Origin: GCA-003244245 sp036378735
GTDB lineage: Bacteria; Actinomycetota; Actinomycetes; Mycobacteriales; Pseudonocardiaceae
DNA: 21,113 nt
Assembly: GCA_036378735.1 (NCBI GenBank)
Contig: DASUVX010000178.1
Span: forward strand, 1-21,113
Direction of reading: 5' to 3'
The position numbers and the translations under genes were made by a program. Shown in pieces: positions 6,929 to 13,857 of the stretch. The notes under the pieces are model-generated. The model searched no databases. It saw nothing but the letters and a program-made list of their open reading frames with translations, and was not told the origin of the DNA. The stretch's first letter is position 1, and the number at the start of each line of letters is the position of its first letter.

Positions 6929-7039
6929 GCCGGTCAATCACCCACGCCCTCCCGACCCACACCACACGCCATGCGCCCAGCCACCAACTCCCGCTGTCCT
7001 GAAGCCAAGCCATCCCCCGCAGTCGAGACCCCCGAAGGC

Positions 7040-7055
7040 CATTGTCAGGTTGACG
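7040..7055. repeat. left terminal inverted repeat of the IS6-family element
   Basis: CATTGTCAGGTTGACG matches the reversed right end at 15 of 16 bases. It lies 30 bases before the transposase start. Confidence 0.75.
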
Positions 7056-7084
7056 GGGCTGGGGGTTCGATCGTTCCGTGAGAG

Positions 7085-7815
7085 GTGGATCACCCTGCGT
7101 TCGTGGACGCCACGCCGTCGTCGTTGTATAGGGGTCACCGGTTCCCGGTGGAGATCATTAGTCACTGCGTGTGGCTGTACCATCGGTTCCCGCTGAGCCT
7201 GCGTGACGTCGAGCAGATGATGGCCCACCGCGGCGTCACGGTCTCCTATGAGACGATTCATCAGTGGTGCCGCAAGTTCGGCCAGACCTACGCCAACGCG
7301 CTACGCCGGCGCCGGGCGCGTCCTGGGGACAAGTGGCATCTCGACGAGGTCTTCATCAAGATCGCAGGTAAGACCCACTACTTGTGGCGCGCGGTCGACC
7401 AGCACGGCAATGTCCTGGACATTCTGGTCACCTCCCGGCGCGACGCGAAGGCTGCAACGAGGTTCTTCCGCAAGCTGCTCAAAGGGCTGAAGTACGTGCC
7501 CCGGGTGCTGGTCACCGACAAGCTGGGCAGCTACGGCGCCGCCCGCCGGCGCTTGATCCCCGGGGTCGAGCACCGCCAGTCGAAGTACCTGACAACCGAG
7601 CAGAGAACTCTCACCAGCCGACCCGGCAACAGGAGCGAGCCATGCGGCACTTCCGCTCCCCGGGCGGGGCGCAGCAATTCCTGTCCGCGTTTTCCGGGAT
7701 CTCACCGCACTTCCGGCCCCGTCGCCACCTGGTCTCCGCCGAGGACTACCGCCGCGAGATGTATACCCGACTCGCCACCTGGAACGAGATCGTCGCTTTG
7801 CCCGCTACCGCCTGA
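7085..7815 (+). pseudogene. IS6-family DDE transposase, frameshifted
   Basis: From GTG 7085 the first frame reads an IS6 transposase: YRGHRFPVEIISHCVWLYHR, LSLRDVEQMM, VSYETIHQW, then the catalytic domain with WHLDEVF (Asp87) and VLVTDKLGSY (Asp145). Just after HRQSKYL (about 7590-7594) the frame changes. The rest continues one frame over as NRAENSHQPTRQQERAMRHF, which supplies the catalytic Glu, then FRSPGGAQQFLSAFSGISPH and a TGA at 7813-7815. Restoring one base gives about 243 aa, normal for the family. The original frame runs on far beyond the element without homology. There is no slippery run at the shift, so this is probably a disabling deletion or a sequencing error, not programmed frameshifting. 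Confidence 0.85.
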
Positions 7816-7872
7816 CCCGGCCACCGGCGCAGCCACAGTCGGGTCCGGACTACCCAAAACACCCACAGACAT

Positions 7873-7888
7873 CGACAACCTGACAATG
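7873..7888. repeat. right terminal inverted repeat of the IS6-family element
   Basis: CGACAACCTGACAATG is the inverted copy of the left end (15 of 16 bases). It lies 57 bases after the restored transposase stop. Confidence 0.75.
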
Positions 7889-7935
7889 CCGTCTCAATGC
7901 TGGCTTCCGTGGTGGGTTGTTGCTATACCCCAGAT

Positions 7936-9447
7936 TTATCCGCGCCACCATTCGGTCCGCTCGTGGGCTGGGATGCGGTGTCGTCCGCGTCGGCGGGAGG
8001 GATACAGTCGGAGTTGGCCGATCAGGTCGGGGGTGAGTAGCAGGCGGGCGATTTCGCGGCGGGTGCTCATCGGGGTGGTGGCCCAGCGGTCGGCAATGTC
8101 AGTGCCGGGTTCGATTAAGCCGCGTAGCGCGCTGGGGGTGCTCAGTTCTCGTTCGCGGGCTTCTAGGGTGGTGATCTCGGCGAGCAGGGTCGGTTCAGCC
8201 CGGATGAGGGTGGCGAGGCTGACCGTGCCGGCCGCGACTGCGTCGGCGAGTTGTTCATGCCGAGCCCGCGTGGCGGCGAGTTGGTCTTGGACTTCGGCCA
8301 GCTCGTGGTCGTCGTTACGGTCGCCCACGCGCAGGGTGTCGATCACGTCTGGTTGGGCTAGGTAGTCAAGCATGACCGCCTCAGCTAGCGTGTCCAGGTC
8401 AGCTTGGGCGATACGCACGCATCCCTTATCGATGCAGACGTAAAGTGGACCGCCAGCGTTGTCCCGGTAGGCGACGCCGAGCATCCCGCCACAGGCTCCG
8501 CAGCGGCCGATGCGGGACAGCAGATGTTTGGCCCGCCCGGGTCGGGACGTCTTACGCTCCGGGGCGCGCAGCAGCCGTTGCACGGCATACCAATCCGCGC
8601 GGCTGACCAGCCCTGGCCACTGGGCCTCATACACGCTGTCCAAATCCACGGGATGAGTCCCACCCTGCCTGCCGGGGACATGTGCGCGCAGACCCGCGTA
8701 CAGGGGCTTGATCGCCATCGTGCGAAGGTGCTGAGCGGTCCACACCATCCCGGAACGGGTCCGCACTCCCCGGGCATCGAAGTCGCGCGCGATCGTCCGG
8801 AGGCTATGTCCTTGGATCAGCCGCCGGTACAACTCGGTGACGACCTTGGCCTCGGCGGGCTCGGGTTCCTGGGCAATGAACGCCCGAGTCTGGGGGTGGA
8901 ACACCCGCCGATAACCGTAGGGAATCCGCCCATGCGGGCGGCCCGCCACCGCATTGGCCGCAGCCGCCCGCCGCGCCCGGGCAGAGAACTTCGCCGACTC
9001 ATATTCGCTGTCCACCGCGTCTTCTAACAGCGAGCGTCGGTCGCGGCCATTGCCCGGCTCATAGCACCGACCATGGGTGGTCACGAAGATCGAAACTAAG
9101 CGCTGCTCGCACAACTCCAGCAGGCGCACCCATTCCCCCACTCGGCGACTGCCCCGGCTGCTCTCCCAGATCATCAACACCTGCGCGCCGAACCGATCGG
9201 CCTCCAAATCAGCGATCAGCGCGTCGAAGCCCTGCCGCGTCTTGCGTGAATACCGCGACGCGCTGACCGACTCATCCCTGTACGACTCTTTCGCCAGGCT
9301 CCAGCCCTGCTCGGCGGCCACCCGGACATGATCGGCATGCTGTTCCTCCAGCGACCGCGCCCGCCCGGAACGGTCCAGGCTTACCCGCAGATAGTCGCGG
9401 GCGCTCGTGCCTCGTTTATCTTGTTCAACACCGTTCGCGAAGACCAC
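7936..9447 (-). CDS. large serine recombinase (resolvase-type site-specific recombinase)
   Basis: The 503-aa product has the large serine recombinase layout. The catalytic resolvase domain (about 17-165) has YLRVSLDRSGRARSLEEQ, where Ser23 is the expected nucleophile and Arg21 a neighbour, and LMIWESSRGSRR with the active-site arginines (about 91-102). The Recombinase domain (about 168-290) begins GRPHGRIPYGYR. A zinc ribbon follows with Cys316, Cys319, Cys338 and Cys343. A C-terminal coiled-coil-like segment (about 380-440) precedes a basic tail. Such enzymes integrate or excise phages and mobile elements, or move small IS607-like units. The start is GTG at 9447, with AGAGG some 14 bases upstream. 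It faces the IS6 element and has no obvious partner gene. I could not identify an att site, though such sites often adjoin the gene. Confidence 0.88.
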   Translation of the reverse strand: MVFANGVEQDKRGTSARDYLRVSLDRSGRARSLEEQHADHVRVAAEQGWSLAKESYRDESVSASRYSRKTRQGFDALIADLEADRFGAQVLMIWESSRGSRRVGEWVRLLELCEQRLVSIFVTTHGRCYEPGNGRDRRSLLEDAVDSEYESAKFSARARRAAAANAVAGRPHGRIPYGYRRVFHPQTRAFIAQEPEPAEAKVVTELYRRLIQGHSLRTIARDFDARGVRTRSGMVWTAQHLRTMAIKPLYAGLRAHVPGRQGGTHPVDLDSVYEAQWPGLVSRADWYAVQRLLRAPERKTSRPGRAKHLLSRIGRCGACGGMLGVAYRDNAGGPLYVCIDKGCVRIAQADLDTLAEAVMLDYLAQPDVIDTLRVGDRNDDHELAEVQDQLAATRARHEQLADAVAAGTVSLATLIRAEPTLLAEITTLEARERELSTPSALRGLIEPGTDIADRWATTPMSTRREIARLLLTPDLIGQLRLYPSRRRGRHRIPAHERTEWWRG

Positions 9448-9893
9448 GTACGAAAGGTACCTCTAGCAAGGTATCTCCGCGCTTAGATGTCGTTGCTCTA
9501 CACCGGCCTGCGAGTCGACGAGGCCCAGGTAGTTCCTCGACGTCACCACGGCGAACTAGCAACTCGGCGCGCTGAACGGCAGCCTCCGAATGATCAGGAG
9601 AGCGAAACATTTTGGGGAGGCAGTGCTGAGCTGGGGATCCATACCGACGGACCGAAGCCCAGCGCGGCGATACGTCGATCCCATCGATGAATCTGCGGTC
9701 GGTTGCATGGTCACCTGTGCAGGACACGGGTGGCGCGCACTCAGTGGAGACAGACCGACTTGCTACCCCCGGCGATGGCCGTAGCTCTGGTCGTGGAAAT
9801 GCTTCAGATGGCGCACCTCTGCGGGAAGCTCCATCGGGCGGGTCTACGGAACATTCTGCCCTGGCACCGGGGCTGACCTGGGCGTCCCGATAA
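9448..9893. other. gene-free stretch with a possible tyrosine-recombinase trace
   Basis: No intact gene is supported. Plus-strand 9487-9528 reads MSLLYTGLRVDEAQ, which resembles the LLYTGLRxxE box of phage-type tyrosine recombinases around the first catalytic Arg. Homology does not continue beyond about 14 residues. It may be a relic of an integrase. The palindromes CGTACG and AGGTACCT just upstream of the serine recombinase start (9446-9463) are worth checking as crossover or operator sites. Confidence 0.3.
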
Positions 9894-10016
9894 GGGTTCG
9901 CGGCCCGGGATTACCTAGATGCGACCATCTGGCGGATCATCCCGGTGGCCGAGGTAGGTCCGGCATTGATGCACCACTTCTTCGGCGTCAAGGATCAGTT
10001 GTTCATCACGGTGCTT
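9894..10016 (+). pseudogene. remnant of a TetR-family repressor DNA-binding domain
   Basis: The open frame here reads FAARDYLDATIWRI followed by VAEVGPALMHHFFGVKDQLF. This is the classic TetR N-terminal pattern (ATIRRIA..AGV.PALVHHFFG.K..LF), with the helix-turn-helix and the HHFF-x-x-K recognition segment. Only about 41 residues remain. The first helix before FAARDY is missing (TAA at 9891), and no ligand-binding domain follows. The frame runs on without a stop into the next gene, so an automatic annotation would wrongly extend that gene upstream. Confidence 0.65.
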
Positions 10017-10076
10017 GGCAGCGCGCTCAATGGGCTGCGGCTGTCGGCTCTAAATGATCATGCAATCATCGGAGCC

Positions 10077-10622
10077 ATGGACGGATCAGCAGCACTTATA
10101 GGAGTTCTAGGGGCGGTCATCGGCGCGGGTGCAAGCATCGTCACGGCATGGCTGACGCAGCGAAGCCAGCTACGTAGAGAGATCGCGCAACGGTACTATG
10201 GCGAACGCACCAGATGGACAAACGACAAGCGAGAGATTTTCCGCGAGATTCACATCGCTACCAATGACTGGGCACGTCTGCTACGCAGAATTGCTCGTCA
10301 GTATGCCACTGGCGACTCGCGTGCTGTGTCGAATGATGAACTGCTGCAGGTGGAGCGACGCTTTCACGCTCTTCTCTATGAGGCCGCCTTGCTCTGCGGA
10401 CCCGAGGTCTGCGATCTGATCGACAGCACCGAGGATGAGCTCTTGCAACTCACGACAACGCTGGGAAGATCAACCGAATACGGCCCGGCCGGGTCTCCTG
10501 ACGTTGCAGCAGAGGCAGCGGCCAAAATACTCCTCGACGACTTTCCTAACTTACGAGATATTCGTCTCCGTCTAATGGCAGCGATGCGCTACGAACTCAT
10601 AGGTTCGCGGCAGTCGGTTTGA
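10077..10622 (+). CDS. membrane-anchored protein of unknown function, 181 aa
   Basis: One N-terminal transmembrane helix (about residues 5-26, ALIGVLGAVIGAGASIVTAW) is followed by TQRSQLRREIAQRYYGERTR and a long charged, helical cytoplasmic part that may form coiled coils (about 28-125). Single-helix proteins of this design are frequent and unnamed in actinobacteria; I know no function. I start at ATG 10077 because the sequence upstream in the same frame belongs to a TetR relic. GGAG precedes this ATG by only two bases, which is closer than usual. Codon use is less GC-rich than in the neighbours (for example ATA, TTA and AGA codons), suggesting a different origin. It is alone on the plus strand between the recombinase and the divergent locus. 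Confidence 0.6.
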   Translation: MDGSAALIGVLGAVIGAGASIVTAWLTQRSQLRREIAQRYYGERTRWTNDKREIFREIHIATNDWARLLRRIARQYATGDSRAVSNDELLQVERRFHALLYEAALLCGPEVCDLIDSTEDELLQLTTTLGRSTEYGPAGSPDVAAEAAAKILLDDFPNLRDIRLRLMAAMRYELIGSRQSV

Positions 10623-10984
10623 AACTTCCTACGCGGGACGACTGCGAAGGGCTAACACCTTCATCGTCCATGCAGCCCCGATCCAGATGTCTCCACCTAC
10701 ATCAAGCTCTCCTTCATGTTCAGGACGCACGGAGCACCTCACGCCTCTGGACGAGGCCGCGCGTGAAGGCGCCGACGAGCCGTGCGGTGGCTCAATCCGC
10801 GACCGGTTGTCCCGGCAGCGGATCCTCTACCGGCACACGGCGACGGCATTCGAGACATCCGCTGCCGCTGAGGAGCATCCTGGCGAAGCCTGAAGATTGG
10901 AGAATTCTAACGCGCGATAAGTGCACATTATCGAGCGTCAGGGCAGGGGGCTGCAGTGCAGCACCGTGACCCTTAAAGGTCCAT
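10623..10984. other. gene-free stretch
   Basis: No gene is firmly supported. The plus-strand stretch 10780-10893 reads IRDRLSRQRILYRHTATAFE and might be the tail of a small helical protein, but it has no convincing start. The leftward cluster ends at 10985. No terminator was recognised. Confidence 0.3.
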
Positions 10985-11278
10985 TTAGGCGTGGGTCATC
11001 CAATGGTTCACGACGGTATGCAGCACGTCCAGCGCCGCACCCTCGACCTGCTTGATCACCAGGGAGGTGCCCGGCAGGACGAGGCTGGACTTGCGCGTCC
11101 TGGTCGCCAAGCAGTCCCCGGAAAAGCCGCACAGATAAATCTCATCCCGGTGCTCAGCGGACTCCCGGACACCCCATAACGAACCGTCGGGTCCCGGCGC
11201 GACGCGGTGAAAGGTGAAACCCTGCACCTTGGCTGCGTCCAGCAACCGCTTACCTGCCGCGAGGTCTGGGCTGTCCAT
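10985..11278 (-). CDS. hypothetical protein, 97 aa (last gene of leftward cluster)
   Basis: The product begins MDSPDLAAGKRLLDAAKVQG and continues with LWGVRESAEHRDEIYLCGFSGD, RKSSLVLPG and a C-terminal LDVLHTVVNHW. It is a compact alpha/beta-like small protein. The pattern, especially GKRLLDAA..GFTF and the IYL.GFS..C.ATR..KSSL stretch, matches hypothetical proteins I associate with Pseudonocardiaceae mobile regions; function unknown. The start ATG at 11278 overlaps the preceding gene's TGA by one base (TGATG), so translation is probably coupled. A GTG directly upstream could add one residue. It is the last of four closely packed leftward genes. Confidence 0.65.
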   Translation of the reverse strand: MDSPDLAAGKRLLDAAKVQGFTFHRVAPGPDGSLWGVRESAEHRDEIYLCGFSGDCLATRTRKSSLVLPGTSLVIKQVEGAALDVLHTVVNHWMTHA

Positions 11279-11502
11279 CACCCATTCCTGACGGGTTTCT
11301 GAGTGGTCCGAACCGCGGCCGGTGCGAAGTACACCCCCGTGGTTCGGACCGCCAGGCAGTCATGACACAGACACTGGCGTTCCCGGGCTCGCGAGGTACA
11401 CCAGGGACAGCGACAGCCGTCGTGGAAACGCGAGAGCAGACCGTGACCAGTCACGTCCAGCCATAGGGCCCTATCCTTGGCTGCTTTCGCCGTCTCGGTC
11501 AT
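11278..11502 (-). CDS. cysteine-rich small protein with two CxCxxC motifs, 74 aa
   Basis: The 74-aa product starts MTETAKAAKDRALWLDVTGH and has two matching cysteine units, Cys30-x-Cys32-x2-Cys35 (CRCPWC) and Cys44-x-Cys46-x2-Cys49 (CLCHDC), nine residues apart. This is a likely zinc-binding pair, perhaps for nucleic-acid or protein contact (inference). The ATG at 11502 overlaps the upstream gene's stop in an ATGA, a coupled arrangement. Its own TGA overlaps the next start. The frame is open far upstream, but that upstream reading is the Pro/Arg-rich shadow of the 58-aa gene, so I do not join them. No family recognised. Confidence 0.55.
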   Translation of the reverse strand: MTETAKAAKDRALWLDVTGHGLLSRFHDGCRCPWCTSRARERQCLCHDCLAVRTTGVYFAPAAVRTTQKPVRNG

Positions 11503-11675
11503 CGCAGACAGCCTGGACAGCGGTGTCCGGGTGCCAGTCGGCACAGGGCGGTATTCGCCGGCATGGTTTTTCCGCAGCGGGCGGCGTACTGGCCGAATGC
11601 ACGCAGGGCGTAGCGGTCGATAAGGGCCTGCCGATCCACCGGACTTAGCGCTCGATACAACCGGTTGCTCGTCAT
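11499..11675 (-). CDS. small cysteine-containing protein, 58 aa
   Basis: The reading MTSNRLYRALSPVDRQALID followed by RYALRAFGQYAARCGKTM looks like a genuine helical protein, and its third codon positions are more GC-rich than those of the competing frame. Four cysteines (34, 45, 53, 56), ending in CPGC, could bind zinc. It ends in TGA at 11499-11501, overlapping the next ATG. Its own start lies in an ATGA that would overlap a stop in the third frame. No family is known to me. A single long frame covering 11278-12021 is the alternative gene model here. I prefer separate genes because that frame becomes Pro/Arg/Gly-rich exactly where this one looks coding. Confidence 0.45.
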   Translation of the reverse strand: MTSNRLYRALSPVDRQALIDRYALRAFGQYAARCGKTMPANTALCRLAPGHRCPGCLR

Positions 11676-12021
11676 GCTGCGGGGCAGGGGTCTGCGCGTC
11701 GAGGTAGGGATGGACGACGCTCGGTATCCTGCGCACAACCCAACCTGGCCCGAAGCCGGGGCGGACTTGGGTCCGTTCGGCGACCACTTCGAGGGCTTCG
11801 ATGACCACGTTGCGCACGAACGGCAACTTGATGGCGAGCCGTTCGGGCGCCTCGGCAACTTCGACCTGGGTGTAGCCACGCGGACCTTCCTTCACGACGT
11901 TCAGCGCGCAGGCGACAGCCAGCCTCAAGGGATGAGTTACGAGCACCGGACGGTTCGGCACCCATCTAGCAGCCCTGCCGGCCGACGGGTCCAGGTTATA
12001 CGTGTATTGAGTATTTTTCAA
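11672..12021 (-). CDS. hypothetical protein, first gene of leftward cluster; 3' end uncertain
   Basis: From the TTG at 12021 the frame gives MKNTQYTYNLDPSAG and then a clearly protein-like core, HPLRLAVACALNVVKEGPRG followed by AIKLPFVRNVVIEALEVVAE and GWVVRRIPSVVHPYLDAQTP. Composition ceases to look coding near 11690. The frame itself stays open to 11278, giving 247 codons if read straight through. A stop in another frame (TGA 11672-11674) overlaps the next ATG, so one indel near the 3' end would restore a normal coupled gene of about 115 aa. In-frame GTG 11961 is an alternative start. No domain recognised; the core looks like a small helical regulatory or structural protein. Confidence 0.45.
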
Positions 12022-12041
12022 GCATAATCAGTGCTAGTTGT

Positions 12042-12085
12042 CCGCAGCAGAGCGAAATATGGCATGCTAGATCTTGCTGCTGCGG
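12042..12085. promoter_or_regulatory. 44-bp inverted repeat between divergent genes
   Basis: CCGCAGCAG (12042-12050) and its exact complement CTGCTGCGG (12077-12085) are separated by 26 bases. The spacer contains the palindrome GCATGC. The repeat lies in the 82-base gap between the leftward start (12021) and the rightward ATG (12104), where promoters of both clusters must be. It is a good candidate operator, perhaps for the XRE regulator encoded by the third rightward gene, or a leader hairpin for the plus-strand transcript. The assignment is inference. Confidence 0.45.
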
Positions 12086-12103
12086 CGTATAGGAAGGCGT
12101 GAC

Positions 12104-12319
12104 ATGAGACTAGACATGCTGGCCAAGGACGGGAGCAGCGGTGATCAGGGCTGCGATAGCTGCTATCTCGGCGACGACGGGCTGGCCTACGTCCAGGCCC
12201 AGGAAGCCTCACCAGCGGCATACCAAGCGGCTGTGAACTACCTGCCAGGCGAACGGATTGTCGGGCTGGACCCCCAGGTAATCCTCGACGCAGCAGACCA
12301 GCTCCGCGCCCGCATGTAG
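12104..12319 (+). CDS. small protein of the DUF6879/XRE cassette, 71 aa
   Basis: The 71-aa product begins MRLDMLAKDGSSGDQGCDSC and ends VILDAADQLRARM, with an acidic middle. Its ATG at 12104 is preceded by AGGAAGG at six bases, a strong ribosome site. Upstream in-frame GTG/TTG codons lack this, so I use 12104. The DUF6879 gene starts two bases after its stop and an XRE/DUF5753 regulator follows, so it is the first member of a three-gene operon. Comparable small acidic proteins precede DUF6879 genes in other actinobacteria (from memory). A role as a partner or antidote-like regulator is possible but unproven. Confidence 0.65.
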   Translation: MRLDMLAKDGSSGDQGCDSCYLGDDGLAYVQAQEASPAAYQAAVNYLPGERIVGLDPQVILDAADQLRARM

Positions 12320-12321
12320 CC

Positions 12322-12891
12322 ATGCTGCCCCCCGGAGCCCCGGAGTTCTCGGCATGGTTTCGCCGGTTCCGGCGCTCCTGCTTCCGGTTGGAGACCCTGC
12401 AGTGCTACCGGGGCTCCGGCGAGGACGACTCGATCCGAGCGTTTCTTGCCGGGCGAAGTCCGCAACCGCATCCAGGCAAAAGGGAATGGATGACCCTGGT
12501 GGACGCTGCCATTCGGGATGGTCGCACCATGCAACGTGTCCACGTCGTGACCGAACCGATCACCGATTACATACGCTTCGAGGTGACGTGGAGTTACGCG
12601 TACAGTGTCGCCGCTGGTGAGGACGTGCGGATAATTCCGGTGCCCGAAGGCGAGCCATGGCCGTTGAAGATTCCCACCAGCGACTTTTGGCTGTTCGACG
12701 ATAGCGAGCTGTTCGACATGCACTACGACGCCGAAGGCACGTGGACCGGCATCGAACACCGCGGCGAGCCGGCCGCCGCGTCAGTGGCCTGCCAGGTCCG
12801 TGACGCCGCCTTACGCCGTGCTCAGCCGTGGGCGGACTACGTCAGCGCCCGGCCGGAACTGGTCCGCCGAGTGCCGTCGTGTCTGACCTAG
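12322..12891 (+). CDS. DUF6879 family protein
   Basis: This 189-aa soluble protein has the DUF6879 pattern. The N-terminus FSAWFRRFRRSCFRLETLQCY is followed by a linker, REWMTLVDAA, the basic turn GRTMQRVHVVTEPITDYIRF, then VAAGEDVRIIPV and the near-diagnostic SDFWLFDD (about 114-121). Members sit next to XRE/DUF5753 regulators in Streptomyces and Pseudonocardiales. Their biochemical function is not established. The ATG lies two bases after the previous stop, with no separate ribosome site, so translation is probably coupled. Its last codons overlap the start of the regulator by 13 bases. The tight packing suggests a stoichiometric regulatory complex (inference). Confidence 0.85.
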   Translation: MLPPGAPEFSAWFRRFRRSCFRLETLQCYRGSGEDDSIRAFLAGRSPQPHPGKREWMTLVDAAIRDGRTMQRVHVVTEPITDYIRFEVTWSYAYSVAAGEDVRIIPVPEGEPWPLKIPTSDFWLFDDSELFDMHYDAEGTWTGIEHRGEPAAASVACQVRDAALRRAQPWADYVSARPELVRRVPSCLT

Positions 12892-13736
12892 ACCCGCGGC
12901 GGGCACGGCTAGCCGCGTCGCTGAAGCGGCTGCGGAGGACAGCGGCGCTATCTCAGGCCGACATGGCTCGTCGTACCGGGTGGGTGCAGCCGAAGGTTTC
13001 TCGGCTAGAGACTGGTGCGCAACTGCCCACCGAAGACGATATCCGCACGTGGGCTGCACACACCTACGCGCCAGCCGAGCAGATCGAAGCGCTGCTCGAC
13101 ATGCTGTCCGCAGCCCACGTTGAGTACACGCCTACTGCCGATCTGCTCAAACGCGGCGCACTCGCCCGCCGGCAAGCGCACATCGGTGCGATGGAAGCCG
13201 CCGCGGGTCGGATCGGTGAGTACCAGCCGGCATTCATCCCGGGGCTGCTGCAGGTACCCGCCTACAGTCGGGCTCTGCTCAATCTGCCTGGGAGCGCACG
13301 ATCTAAGGGAGCATCCGATGCGGAGCTCGACCAGATCGTTGCCGCTCGCGCCAGACGCCAGGAGCTGCTACGCGAGCCCGGACGACGGTGGCAGTTCGTT
13401 ATCGGCGAGCCCGCGTTGTGGTCCGCACCCGGCGGACTGGAAGTGCAGGAGGCCCAGTTGGACCACCTTGTCGTGATTCGTGAGCTACCTGCCGTCGAGC
13501 TGGGGGTCGTTCCGCTGCGAGCACCGATTCCAGTCATGCCCCTGTCCGGCTTCCGGGTGCTGGATGAGGAATTCGTATTCGTTGAGTCCCTTGCCGGAGA
13601 ACAACGGATGGAGGGTTCCGAGATCACCCCGATCCTGCGAGCGTTCGAGACTGTCCGTCATGCCGCAGTGACGGGAGCTGAAGTGGTTGCGATCATTGAG
13701 CGGGTTCGGGCAAAGCTGCACGGCAAAGACAGTTAG
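12879..13736 (+). CDS. XRE-family helix-turn-helix regulator with DUF5753 domain
   Basis: The 285-aa product starts VSDLDPRRARLAASLKRLRR. It has an XRE helix-turn-helix at about 11-50 (ALSQADMARRTGWVQPKVSR then LETGAQLPTEDD). The C-terminal DUF5753 domain (about 95-275) shows the usual IGEYQPAFIPGLLQVPAYSR, RRQELL, WQFVIGEPALW, LDHLVV and a final region with FRVLDEEFVFVESL. Such regulators are abundant in Streptomyces and relatives and typically work with an adjacent small or DUF6879/DUF397 protein. GTG 12879 gives the family-normal start; GTG 12828 would add 17 residues lying inside the preceding gene. A short hairpin (GCACC-GTT-GGTGC, 13737-13749) follows the stop. It is a candidate to bind the inverted repeat at 12042-12085. 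Confidence 0.88.
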   Translation: MSDLDPRRARLAASLKRLRRTAALSQADMARRTGWVQPKVSRLETGAQLPTEDDIRTWAAHTYAPAEQIEALLDMLSAAHVEYTPTADLLKRGALARRQAHIGAMEAAAGRIGEYQPAFIPGLLQVPAYSRALLNLPGSARSKGASDAELDQIVAARARRQELLREPGRRWQFVIGEPALWSAPGGLEVQEAQLDHLVVIRELPAVELGVVPLRAPIPVMPLSGFRVLDEEFVFVESLAGEQRMEGSEITPILRAFETVRHAAVTGAEVVAIIERVRAKLHGKDS

Positions 13737-13857
13737 GCACCGTTGGTGCGCAAATGGATCGACCGCTGAACCGAGGCGCCGGCGATACCGCACACCCGGG
13801 CCGACGACATCAACTGGGCTTGTCGTCGCCGATGAACCGTAATAGGGCGACCGCAGC

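Larger units (their letters stand above)
7040..7888 (+). mobile_element. IS6-family insertion sequence (inactive copy)
   Basis: About 850 bp are bounded by inverted repeats that start CATTGTCAGGTTG on each side (left 7040-7055, right 7873-7888 reversed) and match at 15 of 16 positions, with weaker similarity further in. Inside is a single IS6-type DDE transposase with a frameshift. Size and layout are normal for the family. The 8 bases flanking the two ends (CCGAAGGC and CCGTCTCA) do not match. No target duplication remains, consistent with replicative or recombination-based movement or with later rearrangement. Confidence 0.8.

Noticed and set aside
7585..7600. Programmed ribosomal frameshift in the transposase
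   Set aside because: There is no slippery run such as A6 or a following strong structure, and IS6 transposases are normally encoded in one frame.
7816..8365. Extension of the IS6 transposase frame past the element to 8365
   Set aside because: After the frameshift at about 7590 the residues are Ser/Arg/Pro-rich, unrelated to transposases, and run antisense into the recombinase gene.
9425..9727. 100-residue minus-strand frame upstream of the serine recombinase
   Set aside because: Arg-rich with no motif or ribosome site; no support beyond being open.
10687..10893. 68-residue plus-strand frame ending in a helical stretch (ILYRHTATAFETSAAAEEHP)
   Set aside because: The tail looks somewhat like small helical actinobacterial proteins, but the first half is low complexity and no start is supported.
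13737..13749. GCACC-GTT-GGTGC hairpin right after the XRE stop codon as a terminator
   Set aside because: Only a 5-bp stem with a 3-base loop and no T-tract; too weak to call by itself.
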